A stretch of DNA of 64,000 nucleotides from an uncultured Vibrio sp. GTDB taxonomy: Bacteria; Pseudomonadota; Gammaproteobacteria; Enterobacterales; Vibrionaceae. Position 1 is the first letter of the stretch; the number at the start of each line of letters is the position of its first letter. The DNA is taken from contig NZ_OY776223.1 in assembly GCF_963675395.1 (NCBI RefSeq), positions 1,240,001 through 1,304,000 of the forward strand, written 5' to 3'. Both the position numbers and the translations under genes were made by a program. This document shows, piece after piece, positions 10,251 to 19,379 of the stretch. The notes under the pieces were generated by a model. It ran no database searches and had not been told where the DNA came from. It was given only the letters and a program-made list of their open reading frames with translations.

Positions 10251-11303
10251 CTACGCAGTTTTCTTCTTAATGAACATTGAGTCACCGTAGGAGAAAAAGC
10301 GATATTTATTTTCTACGGCATGCTTATAAGCATTCATGGTGTTCTCGTAACCGGCAAACGCACTCACCAACATGATCAGTGTTGATTCTGGCAAGTGGAA
10401 GTTGGTAATCAAGCAGTCCACCAACTGGTATTCGTAACCTGGGTAAATGAAAATCTCGGTATCACCAAAGAATGGAACCAGTTCTGTTCCCTTCTTCAGT
10501 GCATCTTGCGCTGCACTTTCAAGCGAGCGAACTGAAGTCGTACCCACAGCAATGATGCGGCCACCACGAGCCTTAGTGGCTTTGATAGCTTCCACCACTT
10601 CTTGTGGTACTTCAACGTACTCTGCATGCATGTGGTGATCGTTGATGTTTTCTACTTTTACCGGCTGGAACGTGCCCGCCCCAACGTGCAGAGTCACATA
10701 CGCAAACTCAGCCCCTTTTGCTTTGATTTTTTCTAGTAGAACATCATCAAAATGAAGGCCAGCAGTCGGAGCAGCTACTGCGCCCGGCTTTTGGTTGTAT
10801 ACCGTTTGGTAGCGCTCTTTGTCAGCGTCTTCATCTGGGCGGTCAATGTATGGTGGAAGCGGCATGTGACCGATTTCTTCTAGAATCTCCAGAACCGTCT
10901 TATCAGAGTTAAACTTCAACTCAAACAGCGCGTCATGTCGAGCGACCATTTCAGCGGCGTATTCATCATTCTCGCCAACAATAATAGTTGTGCCTGGCTT
11001 TGGTGATTTTGAGCAGCGAACATGCGCTAAGATGCTCTTTTCATCCAGCATACGCTCAACCAATACCTCTAGCTTACCGCCAGACTCTTTACGGCCAAAC
11101 ATACGTGCAGGAATAACACGGGTATTATTGAAAACCACTAGGTCACCCAGTTGAACTTGATCCAACACATCGGTAAATGTGCCATCAGCAATCTCACCAG
11201 TATTGCCGTCCATTTGTAGTAGTCGGCTGGCAGTACGCTCCGGCTGAGGGTAGCGAGCGATAAGTTCATCGGGAAGGTCGAAATGGAAATCTGATACTTG
11301 CAT
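10251..11303 (-). CDS. queA: S-adenosylmethionine:tRNA ribosyltransferase-isomerase QueA
   Basis: QueA transfers and rearranges the ribosyl part of S-adenosylmethionine onto preQ1-tRNA, giving epoxyqueuosine. The 350-residue protein has the family N-terminus [19 protein letters not shown], the [11 protein letters not shown] motif (about 54-64), AAPTAGLHF (about 178-186) and [11 protein letters not shown] (about 253-263). It heads the queA-tgt-yajC-secD-secF gene run. Confidence 0.97.
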   Translation of the reverse strand: MQVSDFHFDLPDELIARYPQPERTASRLLQMDGNTGEIADGTFTDVLDQVQLGDLVVFNNTRVIPARMFGRKESGGKLEVLVERMLDEKSILAHVRCSKSPKPGTTIIVGENDEYAAEMVARHDALFELKFNSDKTVLEILEEIGHMPLPPYIDRPDEDADKERYQTVYNQKPGAVAAPTAGLHFDDVLLEKIKAKGAEFAYVTLHVGAGTFQPVKVENINDHHMHAEYVEVPQEVVEAIKATKARGGRIIAVGTTSVRSLESAAQDALKKGTELVPFFGDTEIFIYPGYEYQLVDCLITNFHLPESTLIMLVSAFAGYENTMNAYKHAVENKYRFFSYGDSMFIKKKTA

Positions 11304-11488
11304 GTTACTTGTCTTATATATTGGTCAAATCACGTCAGAGAAGACGATTAAATTGCGACGAGCTTTTCGCAGCAGACTAGTATATGGTTAGATGCTGCAA
11401 TAGCAAGTGAATCCCCAGAATATCGCGGTAAAAGCTGTCATAAAGAGTGTAATAAACAGTGAAACTGGACGGTTTGCAGGCAAACAAC

Positions 11489-11514
11489 AAAGCAGCGAAC
11501 TTCGCTGCTTTTTT
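11489..11514. terminator. Terminator downstream of the serine protease gene
   Basis: AAAGCAGCGA-ACT-TCGCTGCTTT is a 10-bp stem with T-rich tracts on both sides (six T on the plus strand, TTTG on the minus strand). It lies 15 bp after the protease stop and would end that minus-strand transcript. Confidence 0.65.
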
Positions 11515-11526
11515 ACGTTAGCTTTA

Positions 11527-12684
11527 TTAATAAGCCTTATGTATCTTCTGTCTGCGCCAAGCTAGCAGCCCCAACAAGGATAAGAAGCCAGTGTTGAGAC
11601 TACCACCGCCATCACTCGTGTCTCTGAAATTACAATTATTGGTCGCAATACCGTCGTGACACTCATCGGTATTACCGTATTCGATTTCAGTTATAAACTC
11701 AGGCGCAACGATGTAACTATTTGGAGGACTATCAGCGGTAATGTATGACAGCACCCAGTCGTAATATTGACTGACTTTGGTATAGAAACTCGGAATAGTC
11801 AGTGAGCCACAGGTTGGCAAAATCAACGGCGCACCGCTGACAATACCAATTTGTTTTCCAGTTGCGATATCCAGAAGAGGACCGCCACTATCCCCTTTAC
11901 ACGCCGAATTACCATATTGGGTTCTGCTGTTCTCTTCCAGAACAGTATTGAAAGTGGGTAGCGTACAGATTTTCGTGACATTGTTGCGCGAGTCAATCGT
12001 CCCAGGGAAACTGCTGCCAATTTCCAAACGCTCATAACATTTATCAATAGGCAGAAAGCCAATCGCCGTCTTTTTCAACGTTTTGGAAGATTCATCGGCC
12101 ATGGGCCTTGTTGCTCCCCAACCAAACACTTGCACATTTTCTGTTCGCTGATTGGTTTCATAATTGTCGTTCCAATCAGCCACAAGCCGAGCTTCTATGT
12201 CGACCATATCGTCCTTGGTCGCCAATTTCGCCAAGGTGGCGTTGCTAACAGGACGAGTCAGATAAAGCAAAGCAATATCGCTGTCTAATGCAGTCTGAAT
12301 AGGTTTGGAGTCACCATCACTGCCTATTTCAGCTTTCGCTATACGGGTGTATTTGGGATGCACGACTACGTGAGAAACCGCGTAATAGTTATCTATACTG
12401 GTGTCGTTTAGATCATAGACCTTAGCAGTAACCGTCAACTCTCCAGGTTGTGTGACATAATAGCTCGCTTCATTCGTTCCCTCCCCCATCACCACGCAGT
12501 GCGCTGCAGTCATTACCCACTGTTCGGTGAGCAGGGTGCCTCCGCAAATTGGAAACTCGGCCATATTACTGGCTCGAATGGATACGCGATCAGCTGGGTT
12601 GGTCTCTTCTTCTCCTAACACAATCGCCTGCGCTGATTGCACACTTATCGCTGTAGCTACTATAGCAAATAGTTTTTTGTACAT
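11527..12684 (-). CDS. Secreted S1-family serine protease with GlyGly-CTERM tail
   Basis: This is a trypsin-fold protease of 385 residues. A signal peptide covers about 1-20. The catalytic triad is H62 (MTAAHC), D136 (LDSDIALL) and S266 (CKGDSGGP). The C-terminus carries a GGGS motif at about 359, then a hydrophobic stretch and WRRQK, the GlyGly-CTERM pattern. V. cholerae VesA/VesB/VesC share this layout; rhombosortase cleaves the tail and type II secretion carries the enzyme out. The residue at the bottom of the S1 pocket (chymotrypsin 189) is S260, not Asp, which argues against trypsin specificity. Single-gene unit; substrate unknown. Confidence 0.88.
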   Translation of the reverse strand: MYKKLFAIVATAISVQSAQAIVLGEEETNPADRVSIRASNMAEFPICGGTLLTEQWVMTAAHCVVMGEGTNEASYYVTQPGELTVTAKVYDLNDTSIDNYYAVSHVVVHPKYTRIAKAEIGSDGDSKPIQTALDSDIALLYLTRPVSNATLAKLATKDDMVDIEARLVADWNDNYETNQRTENVQVFGWGATRPMADESSKTLKKTAIGFLPIDKCYERLEIGSSFPGTIDSRNNVTKICTLPTFNTVLEENSRTQYGNSACKGDSGGPLLDIATGKQIGIVSGAPLILPTCGSLTIPSFYTKVSQYYDWVLSYITADSPPNSYIVAPEFITEIEYGNTDECHDGIATNNCNFRDTSDGGGSLNTGFLSLLGLLAWRRQKIHKAY

Positions 12685-12999
12685 AGTCGTCTCAAGTGAG
12701 TAAGCCTGAGCTTATCTTCTTCGACAGCGTAAAAAGGAAACATCAGGCAAATACAAATGTGCGATTCAATTCATTGGATTATTTTTTAGCGACTTTCAAT
12801 ATCAAGTAAAAATGCAAACTCAGTCGCACAGAAATCAACCAAATCAAAGGGAGAGAACTATAGTTCTCCAGACCACTGAACGGTCAAAACCTGTCGTTAT
12901 TTCATCGCGCTATTTTATTGATAAAAAAAGGGGTGGCTCTCAGATATACGGCAAAATATTCTCTATATTTAAGTAAGGACAATGCTGCTGGAGGTTTCT
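12685..12999. other. Intergenic region, protease / CBS gene
   Basis: About 315 bp of non-coding DNA between divergent genes, presumably holding both promoters. I see no convincing operator or RNA structure. Confidence 0.5.
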
Positions 13000-13440
13000 A
13001 TGATCAAGGTTGAAGACATGATGACTCGCCACCCTCATACCCTGACTAAAGCGCATACCTTGCGTGATGCAAAAGAGATGATGGAAGCGCTTAATATTCG
13101 ACACATTCCGGTTGTTGATGCCAATACACATTTACAAGGTTTGGTGACTCAACGCGATATTCTTGCGGCTCAAGAATCTAGTTTACACCCGGATCAGGCT
13201 GAACAATCTTTTACCCTCGATACCTGTCTCGAAAAAATGATGCATACCAACATTATGACAGCAGAACCGCGAGCTGGATTGAAAGAAAGTGCCATCTATA
13301 TGCAGAAGCACAAAGTTGGCTGTTTACCTGTGGTCAATAAAGGACGATTAGTCGGCATTATTACAGACAGTGATTTTGTGACCATCGCGATTAATTTGCT
13401 TGAGCTACAAGAGGAAGTTGAACCGGAAGAGCTCGACTAA
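13000..13440 (+). CDS. CBS-domain protein
   Basis: The 146-residue protein consists of two CBS domains (about 1-60 and 75-135) and nothing else. CBS pairs bind adenosyl ligands such as AMP or ATP and act as energy sensors; this stand-alone form has no assigned target. Typical repeats are VEDMMTRHPHTLT... and MHTNIMTAEPRAGL..., each followed by a hydrophobic VVxxGRLVGIITDSD-type end. The start at 13000 is chosen because a GGAGG box ends 6 bp before it; an upstream in-frame ATG at 12982 would add six residues and has no such box. Function unknown. Confidence 0.8.
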   Translation: MIKVEDMMTRHPHTLTKAHTLRDAKEMMEALNIRHIPVVDANTHLQGLVTQRDILAAQESSLHPDQAEQSFTLDTCLEKMMHTNIMTAEPRAGLKESAIYMQKHKVGCLPVVNKGRLVGIITDSDFVTIAINLLELQEEVEPEELD

Positions 13441-13484
13441 GCCAAAGGTTAAGCTTAAAAGGAGAGATATTTCTCCCTCTCCTT

Positions 13485-14298
13485 CTATTCTCTGTGCCCA
13501 ATTTCTGGTGAGCACTCAAGCCTTGTTATTGCTGGTGTATGACGAACAATTAATATCGACTCGAACAAGGTAGACGACCGTTCCAACACATCGACCCATT
13601 GAGTGAAAAATGGGTTGGTCATGTTACGCACAATCCCGGCAAACAGTTTGGTCAGGTCACCGACGGAGTGCTTATCAAAATAACTGATTTCCATACCCAG
13701 TAAGCGGCGGAAAACCTCCTTCCCCAGGCCATTCTGGTACTTAGACAATAGAACACTTTACTTTGCTGGTAGTTTTTAAAGCAGTCGAGGAGGATGCTGG
13801 CCAACATGGCAAGAGTCAGCAAGGTGATAATCACCACCAGCGAGTTACCAGCCGCATAGGGCAGCACTTTGTCGGTAAAGGTCTGAAAACCCAGCGGAGT
13901 AGCTACGCTAAGTAGAGTCAACACGATGGAAATGGCGATGATCTGCCAGGTACCAATATGCATGGCAATCACTTCACCGACATGATAGTAGCTGGTTAAA
14001 GTGATCTGTTTTCCTTTCAGGCCGGAAATCAGAAAAGTATCCCCGCCCTTGGTGATGCAGACTGCCTAATGCAGTTCGATTTACCGAACTGGTCAAAGTC
14101 GAACTGGTTTGATTGACAGAATATGTCCTGGATATCAGCCAGCTCCCAAAGCTTGGAAAACAGTATCTTGCTTGCGATTGATTGCTGTTCAATAAACGGA
14201 GAGGTCGTCAGGTTGATCCGACTATTAATACCCTATACAAATAACAACTGATCGATCTGATTAAGGGCGTTTTCTTTAAGTTTTTCTGGTATGTTCAT
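13485..14298 (-). pseudogene. Decayed type I secretion ABC transporter gene
   Basis: Joined over several frames on the minus strand, this stretch resembles the front of a toxin-export ABC transporter (RtxB/HlyB type). It begins MNIPEKLKENALNQIDQLLF (14298), then an in-frame stop, then KGGDTFLISGLKGKQITL, then the membrane domain start TWQIIAISIVLTLLSVATPL and DKVLPYAAGNSLVVII, a frameshift near 13740, and GKEVFRRLLGMEISYFDKH. The ATP-binding domain is absent. At least one stop and two frameshifts make function impossible. No partner genes (HlyD, TolC) remain nearby, so it is a leftover of an older insertion. Confidence 0.75.
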
Positions 14299-14406
14299 TG
14301 TTATATAACTTAAAATCCATCAGCAACTATTAATTGAGAGAAAATCAAATACAGGCAATATAAATAAACAAATATCAAGACCTGACCTTGTATAGCGACT
14401 GTATGG

Positions 14407-14760
14407 CTATCTATCATTGTCTGTATTAGCCATATAATTCAATAGTAATACCCTATAGTAGTTCATCTTAACTTGCCCGATGACTATAGAAATGACGAAG
14501 AAAATCAATACTCCTCCTGAAGCCAACTCAATAATGTCGCTACTAGCTGTCTTATATGTAACCCACATAGAAAAAATAAACACCATCTGATAATAAATAT
14601 AATTTGAGAAGCAGCACTCCCCATTATTAGATTTACAAAGTACAACAGGGGCTGAAATATCATTATTTAAAATACTTAGTTTATCATTTTTCAATATTAA
14701 TTTAGCTTGGGAAAAATTATTTGATAATAAGTACTGTTTAAATTTTTCTAGCGAGATCAT
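14407..14760 (-). CDS. Hypothetical membrane protein
   Basis: I do not recognise this protein. It has 117 residues from the ATG at 14760, which has GAGGAA 5 bp upstream. The N-terminal half is charged (MISLEKFKQYLLSNNFSQAK...). Two hydrophobic segments at about 54-75 (YIYYQMVFIFSMWVTY) and 80-98 (GGVLIFFVISIVIG) look like membrane helices. It is AT-rich compared with its neighbours and stands between a decayed secretion transporter gene and a gene-free stretch, which suggests acquired DNA. It could be an immunity or accessory protein of the lost secretion system, but that is a guess. Confidence 0.5.
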   Translation of the reverse strand: MISLEKFKQYLLSNNFSQAKLILKNDKLSILNNDISAPVVLCKSNNGECCFSNYIYYQMVFIFSMWVTYKTASSDIIELASGGVLIFFVISIVIGQVKMNYYRVLLLNYMANTDNDR

Positions 14761-14799
14761 ATTGTTCCTCACAATTATTCGCTCCCGAAAGAGCAAATT

Positions 14800-15633
14800 A
14801 TATCTGTTACGAAAATTTCCAATATACTAATGGGTTGTAATTTCTCACAAGAATTTAAACAGGGCGTTACTTTATTGTTAACATTTTGATTTTCCATTTT
14901 CCGAGGTTTATAATTTCTCACACTAGTTAAACAACAGAACATTCTCACTATTGCATAGATAAAACCTATGAATCAAGGAAAATAAAAATAAATTGAAATG
15001 CAGTTTTGTTTTTTAGACTGAGTTATCATTATATTGTTAACATAATTAAATAATGTTGTAGAATTAGCGATATACTTCTTTTTATTCTAGATATTAATGT
15101 TCCTATAGTTTGATTTGTGCCCCATAAAACATCTATATAGTATCAATAACATGCATTTTCAGAGAACACTCGTTTATGATGACCATACCGCTTTGTCCGG
15201 CTTTTTGAGAGATTTTTAGCTTTTAACAACCGACGACTACGCTTTGTGGAGCCCCAGAACCACTTCCCTCCCCTAATGGAAAAATAGGCGTAATAGTTCG
15301 CTCAATTAATATAACATCATGGCACTCTTTAGGTGTTATAAACTCTATTTTCTGATATTTCAGGTGTTTTATTACGTGCCTGCTTGAGTTAATTGTGAAT
15401 CACGTCGAAATATGTGACCTTAAACTAACTCAGTTCCGCCTCGACAATTTAGTGAGTAGTAGTATAAAAGGACAAAGTATTATAGCTGTTGGTCTTGAAT
15501 GGGAGCTTAACTCGTCTGGCTCAACGACTACTATATGTGTAGTGTAGTCGATTGGTTGTTAACTTATTGATTTACACTGCTCGACTCAGGCAGTACCAAG
15601 TCAATTCGAAAATGGGCGAGGGAAACGAAAAAA
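14800..15633. other. AT-rich gene-free island
   Basis: About 830 bp with no supportable gene. It contains a short direct repeat TAATTTCTCACA at 14838-14849 and 14911-14922, and two ATTGTTAACAT motifs near 14873 and 15033. A 58-codon open stretch around 15352-15548 has no recognisable product. The base composition and the neighbouring pseudogene suggest decayed foreign DNA. Confidence 0.5.
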
Positions 15634-15653
15634 GAGCGGCAATAATGCCGCTC
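15628..15653 (-). terminator. Terminator of aceB-aceA
   Basis: GAGCGGCA-TTAT-TGCCGCTC (minus strand) is an 8-bp stem followed by six T, 51 bp after the aceA stop. Confidence 0.85.
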
Positions 15654-15704
15654 AATATGCCACTACTGGCGTCGTTGTGGGAAATCGAAATTTTGCCTAG
15701 CCAA

Positions 15705-17015
15705 TTAGAATTGGTCTTCTTCTGTCGAACCCGTTAGTGCCGTAACCGATGAGTTACCACCTTGAATAGTATTGGTCATTCTGTCGAAGTAACCTGTACC
15801 AACTTCTTGCTGGTGAGCTACGAATGTGTAACCTTTTTCTGCCGCTTGGAACTCTGGGCGCTGTACTTTCTCAACGTAGTGACGCATACCTTCACCTTGA
15901 GCATAAGCGTGTGCCAGTTCAAACATGTTGAACCACATGTTGTGGATACCCGCTAGAGTAATAAACTGGTACTTGTAGCCCATGTCTGCAAGCTCTTGCT
16001 GGAATTTAGCAATGGTTTCTGCATCCAGGTTTTTCTCCCAGTTGAACGATGGAGAACAGTTGTATGCAAGTAGCTGATCTGGGTATTCAGCGTGAATCGC
16101 TTCTGCAAACTTACGTGCTTCTTCCAGACAAGGGGTTGCCGTTTCACACCAGATCAAATCTGCGTATGGCGCATAAGCCAGACCACGAGAGATTGCTTGG
16201 TCGATACCAGCACGCACACGGTAGAAGCCTTCAGCTGTGCGCTCGCCTTCGATAAAGTCTTTATCATATGGGTCGCAATCAGATGTTAGAAGGTCAGCTG
16301 CGTTTGCATCAGTACGTGCGATAACAAGCGTTGTTGTACCCGCTACGTCTGCAGCCAGACGAGCGGCCACCAGTTTTTGTACTGCTTCTTGAGTTGGAAC
16401 CAGTACTTTGCCGCCCATATGACCACACTTCTTAACTGAAGCTAGTTGGTCTTCGAAGTGAACGCCCGCTGCACCCGCTTCAATCATAGACTTCATTAGC
16501 TCGTAAGCGTTTAGTACACCACCAAAGCCCGCTTCCGCATCCGCCACAATAGGTAGGAAGTAATCGATACCACCTTCATCTTCTGGAGACTTGCCGCCCG
16601 CCCACTGGATTTGGTCAGCACGACGGAAAGAGTTGTTGATACGCTTAACAACAGAAGGTACAGAGTCTACTGGGTATAGCGATTGGTCTGGGTACATCGT
16701 TGACGCAGTGTTGTTATCTGCAGCAACCTGCCAACCAGAAAGGTAAATCGCTTCGATACCAGCTTTCGCTTGTTGTACCGCCTGGCCGCCAGTCAGCGCG
16801 CCCAGACAGTTGACGTAACCCTTTTTCGCGCTACCGTTAACCAGTGACCATAATTTGTCTGCACCACGCTGTGCAACTGTGTTTGCAGGAACCATAGAGC
16901 CACGAAGTTCAACAACTTCTTCAGCAGTATAAGTACGTTTCACGTTTTTCCAGCGTGGATTCGTTGCCCAGTCTTTTTCTAGAGCTTCAATTTGTTGGCG
17001 GCGAGTTAATGTCAT
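15705..17015 (-). CDS. aceA: Isocitrate lyase
   Basis: AceA splits isocitrate into glyoxylate and succinate, the entry step of the glyoxylate shunt used for growth on acetate and fatty acids. The ATG at 17015 gives the family start [16 protein letters not shown] with AGAGGG upstream; the frame is open for another 28 codons that do not look like protein. The 436-residue enzyme has the catalytic KKCGHMGGK motif with C197 and H199, plus [11 protein letters not shown] and DAEAGFGG metal/substrate motifs. It follows aceB by about 130 bp on the same strand. Confidence 0.97.
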   Translation of the reverse strand: MTLTRRQQIEALEKDWATNPRWKNVKRTYTAEEVVELRGSMVPANTVAQRGADKLWSLVNGSAKKGYVNCLGALTGGQAVQQAKAGIEAIYLSGWQVAADNNTASTMYPDQSLYPVDSVPSVVKRINNSFRRADQIQWAGGKSPEDEGGIDYFLPIVADAEAGFGGVLNAYELMKSMIEAGAAGVHFEDQLASVKKCGHMGGKVLVPTQEAVQKLVAARLAADVAGTTTLVIARTDANAADLLTSDCDPYDKDFIEGERTAEGFYRVRAGIDQAISRGLAYAPYADLIWCETATPCLEEARKFAEAIHAEYPDQLLAYNCSPSFNWEKNLDAETIAKFQQELADMGYKYQFITLAGIHNMWFNMFELAHAYAQGEGMRHYVEKVQRPEFQAAEKGYTFVAHQQEVGTGYFDRMTNTIQGGNSSVTALTGSTEEDQF

Positions 17016-17144
17016 TGGTCTATCCCTCTTTATAATTTGCACTTTTTGTATGTGCGTTGAGTTCCCGTTCTCCGGCAGTACATCCCTCTCTGCCTTCAAA
17101 GCTTTTCACGTTATTGGTTTTGTGTTTATTTTCTATTTGTATTC

Positions 17145-18773
17145 TTAATCCAGATAGTCGTAGCCTGGAATGGTCAAGAAGTTCGTTAGCTCATCACTGG
17201 TTGTCAGCTTCGCCATCAGTTGCGCAGCCTCCTCAAAGCGACCAGCTTGGTAACGCTCTTCTCCGATTTCTTGTTTCACCACTTCTACTTCTTGTTTCAA
17301 GTAGGATTCAAACAGTTCTTTTGTCACTTTCTGGCCGTTATCCAGCGATTTACCATGTTGAATCCATTGCCAGATTGAAGCGCGAGAAATCTCTGCGGTA
17401 GCGGCATCTTCCATTAGGCCGTAGATTGGCACACAGCCGTTACCAGAAATCCAAGCCTCGATGTATTGCAACGCAACACGAATGTTATGACGCATGCCTT
17501 GTTCTGTGCGCTCACCTTCACAAGGCTCAAGCAATTCAGCAGCGGTAATAGGCGCGTCTTCAGAGCGGCTGACTTCCAGCTGATTTGAACGCTCGCCAAG
17601 GATATTGCTGAATACTTCCATTGCAGTATCTGCCAGACCAGGGTGAGCCACCCAAGTTCCATCGTGGCCATTGTTCGCTTCGAGCGATTTATCGTTGTGA
17701 ATCTTGTCTAGAACCTTCTGGTTTTCTTCTTGGTCTTTTGCAGGAATGAAGGCCGCCATACCGCCCATCGCAAACGCACCACGTTTATGACAGGTACGAA
17801 CCAGTAGTCGCGAATAAGCGTTTAAAAATGGCTTATCCATGGTCACAACCTGACGGTCTGGAAGTACACGGTCTGGGTGATTCTTTAACGTTTTGATGTA
17901 GCTGAAAATGTAATCCCAGCGGCCACAGTTAAGACCCACGATATGTTCTTTAAGCGAGAACAGAATCTCATCCATTTCAAATACAGCAGGTAGTGTTTCG
18001 ATAAGCACAGTCGCTTTGATCGTGCCAGTATCTAGACCAAAGTATTCTTCAGTGAAATGGAACACTTCACTCCACCACTTCGCTTCGTGGTGAGATTGCA
18101 ACTTAGGAATGTAGAAATAAGGGCCACTGCCTTTTTGCAGTAGAGCTTTGTAGTTGTTGTAGAAATACAGTGCAAAATCAAACAACGCACCAGGAATGAT
18201 CTGACCGTGCCACGTAACGTGTTTCTCTTTTAAATGAAGACCGCGAACACGGCAGATCAACACCGCTGGGTCGTCTGCCAGTTCATAATGCTTACCGTTA
18301 CCAGGGTTGGTGTAACTGATGGTGCCATTTACCGCATCACGTAGGTTTACCTGACCATCAAGTACTGCATTCCAAGCTGGCGACATCGAATCTTCGAAGT
18401 CTGCCATGAACACTTTTACATTCGCGTTCAGAGCGTTAATCACCATTTTGCGATCCGTTGGACCAGTGATTTCTACGCGGCGATCTTGTAGATCTTGTGG
18501 AATACCTAAGATCTTCCAGCTTCCTTCACGAATGTCCTGTGTTTCTGGCAAAAAGTCTGGTAATTCACCTGCATCGATACGCGCTTGTTTTTCTTCTCTA
18601 GCTTGCAGCAGTTGTTCTACACGTCCGGCATATTTTTCACAAAGCAGTGATAAGAAGGTTTGGGCCTCTGAAGGGAAAATTGCCTGATGTTCCGGAGCAA
18701 GTGCACCCGTAACCTCAAGCATGCCTTGGGTCTGCTTCGTTGGTTGTGTTTTTTGTTCTGTCTGAGCAAGCAT
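17145..18773 (-). CDS. aceB: Malate synthase A
   Basis: AceB condenses glyoxylate with acetyl-CoA to malate, the second glyoxylate-shunt enzyme. The protein has 542 residues from the ATG at 18773, which has AAGGA 9 bp upstream; an ATG two codons earlier (18779) is only 3 bp from that box. Motifs include MADFEDSMSPAWNA (about 135-150), ICRVRGLHLKEKHV, the GLNCGRWDYIFSYIK active-site segment (about 280-295) and the C-terminal LEAWISGNGCVPIYGLMEDAATAEISR in two runs. It is the A-type enzyme, as in E. coli aceBA. Confidence 0.97.
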   Translation of the reverse strand: MLAQTEQKTQPTKQTQGMLEVTGALAPEHQAIFPSEAQTFLSLLCEKYAGRVEQLLQAREEKQARIDAGELPDFLPETQDIREGSWKILGIPQDLQDRRVEITGPTDRKMVINALNANVKVFMADFEDSMSPAWNAVLDGQVNLRDAVNGTISYTNPGNGKHYELADDPAVLICRVRGLHLKEKHVTWHGQIIPGALFDFALYFYNNYKALLQKGSGPYFYIPKLQSHHEAKWWSEVFHFTEEYFGLDTGTIKATVLIETLPAVFEMDEILFSLKEHIVGLNCGRWDYIFSYIKTLKNHPDRVLPDRQVVTMDKPFLNAYSRLLVRTCHKRGAFAMGGMAAFIPAKDQEENQKVLDKIHNDKSLEANNGHDGTWVAHPGLADTAMEVFSNILGERSNQLEVSRSEDAPITAAELLEPCEGERTEQGMRHNIRVALQYIEAWISGNGCVPIYGLMEDAATAEISRASIWQWIQHGKSLDNGQKVTKELFESYLKQEVEVVKQEIGEERYQAGRFEEAAQLMAKLTTSDELTNFLTIPGYDYLD

Positions 18774-18779
18774 AATCAT

Positions 18780-19379
18780 TCATCCTTAACGTGCTTTATT
18801 AATCTTGGGCAGTCAGCGAAGAGCTACATTTGTAAGTTACGAACAACAAACTACATCCTGAATATTTGCGCTCATCTCTTGTGGCCGTGTCTAGAGACTG
18901 CGTGAAAACGTGTGCTTTTGCAATCTAGACATAAGTCTTACCGGCCGTTAAATAAGCTATATCAACAAAGGGTTTAGAGGAACCCCCAAGGCAAACAAAA
19001 GTTGAAATTCGAAGTTTTATTCGGCGCGAAACAAACGGTTGATTTTTGACACCATTTTGTAAGTTATTACGTAATAAAATTACATGATTTTTTTGACACA
19101 AATGTCATTTTAAACAGGTGTATGAATAGTTTGGTTGGGGTAATAACCTTGTATTCACAAGGGAGGGAGCCAATAATTCAAACAAAGATTAAACGCTATG
19201 CATAAGCAGATATGTAAAATTAACATTGTAAAATTTCACTATTTTATGAAATCTTCATCAAAGAAAAGCTGTAAAATTTTACAAGTTAAAGTTTACGAAC
19301 AGAATAAAATGCTAAAAAGTACACCATTTACAGTGTGCTTTTGGAGCGATATCAGGATTGATTAGGCTAATACTAATAG
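18780..19379. promoter_or_regulatory. Long aceB upstream region with two palindromes
   Basis: This 600-bp gap precedes aceB and follows the oxyR2 stop. It holds a perfect 14-bp palindrome TTATTACGTAATAA (19064-19077) and an interrupted palindrome TGACA-CAAA-TGTCA (19094-19107) 16 bp further on. Both look like binding sites for dimeric regulators, probably of aceB, but I cannot name the regulator. I see no gene here. Confidence 0.5.

Noticed and set aside
13455..13475. GGAGA / TCTCC hairpin after the CBS gene
   Set aside because: Only five base pairs and no U-tract; too weak to call a terminator.
13974..14192. 72-codon minus-strand frame in the secretion transporter remnant
   Set aside because: It is out of frame with the recognisable transporter sequence on both sides; part of the pseudogene.
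15352..15548. 58-codon open stretch in the AT-rich island
   Set aside because: No start with a ribosome binding site and no recognisable product.
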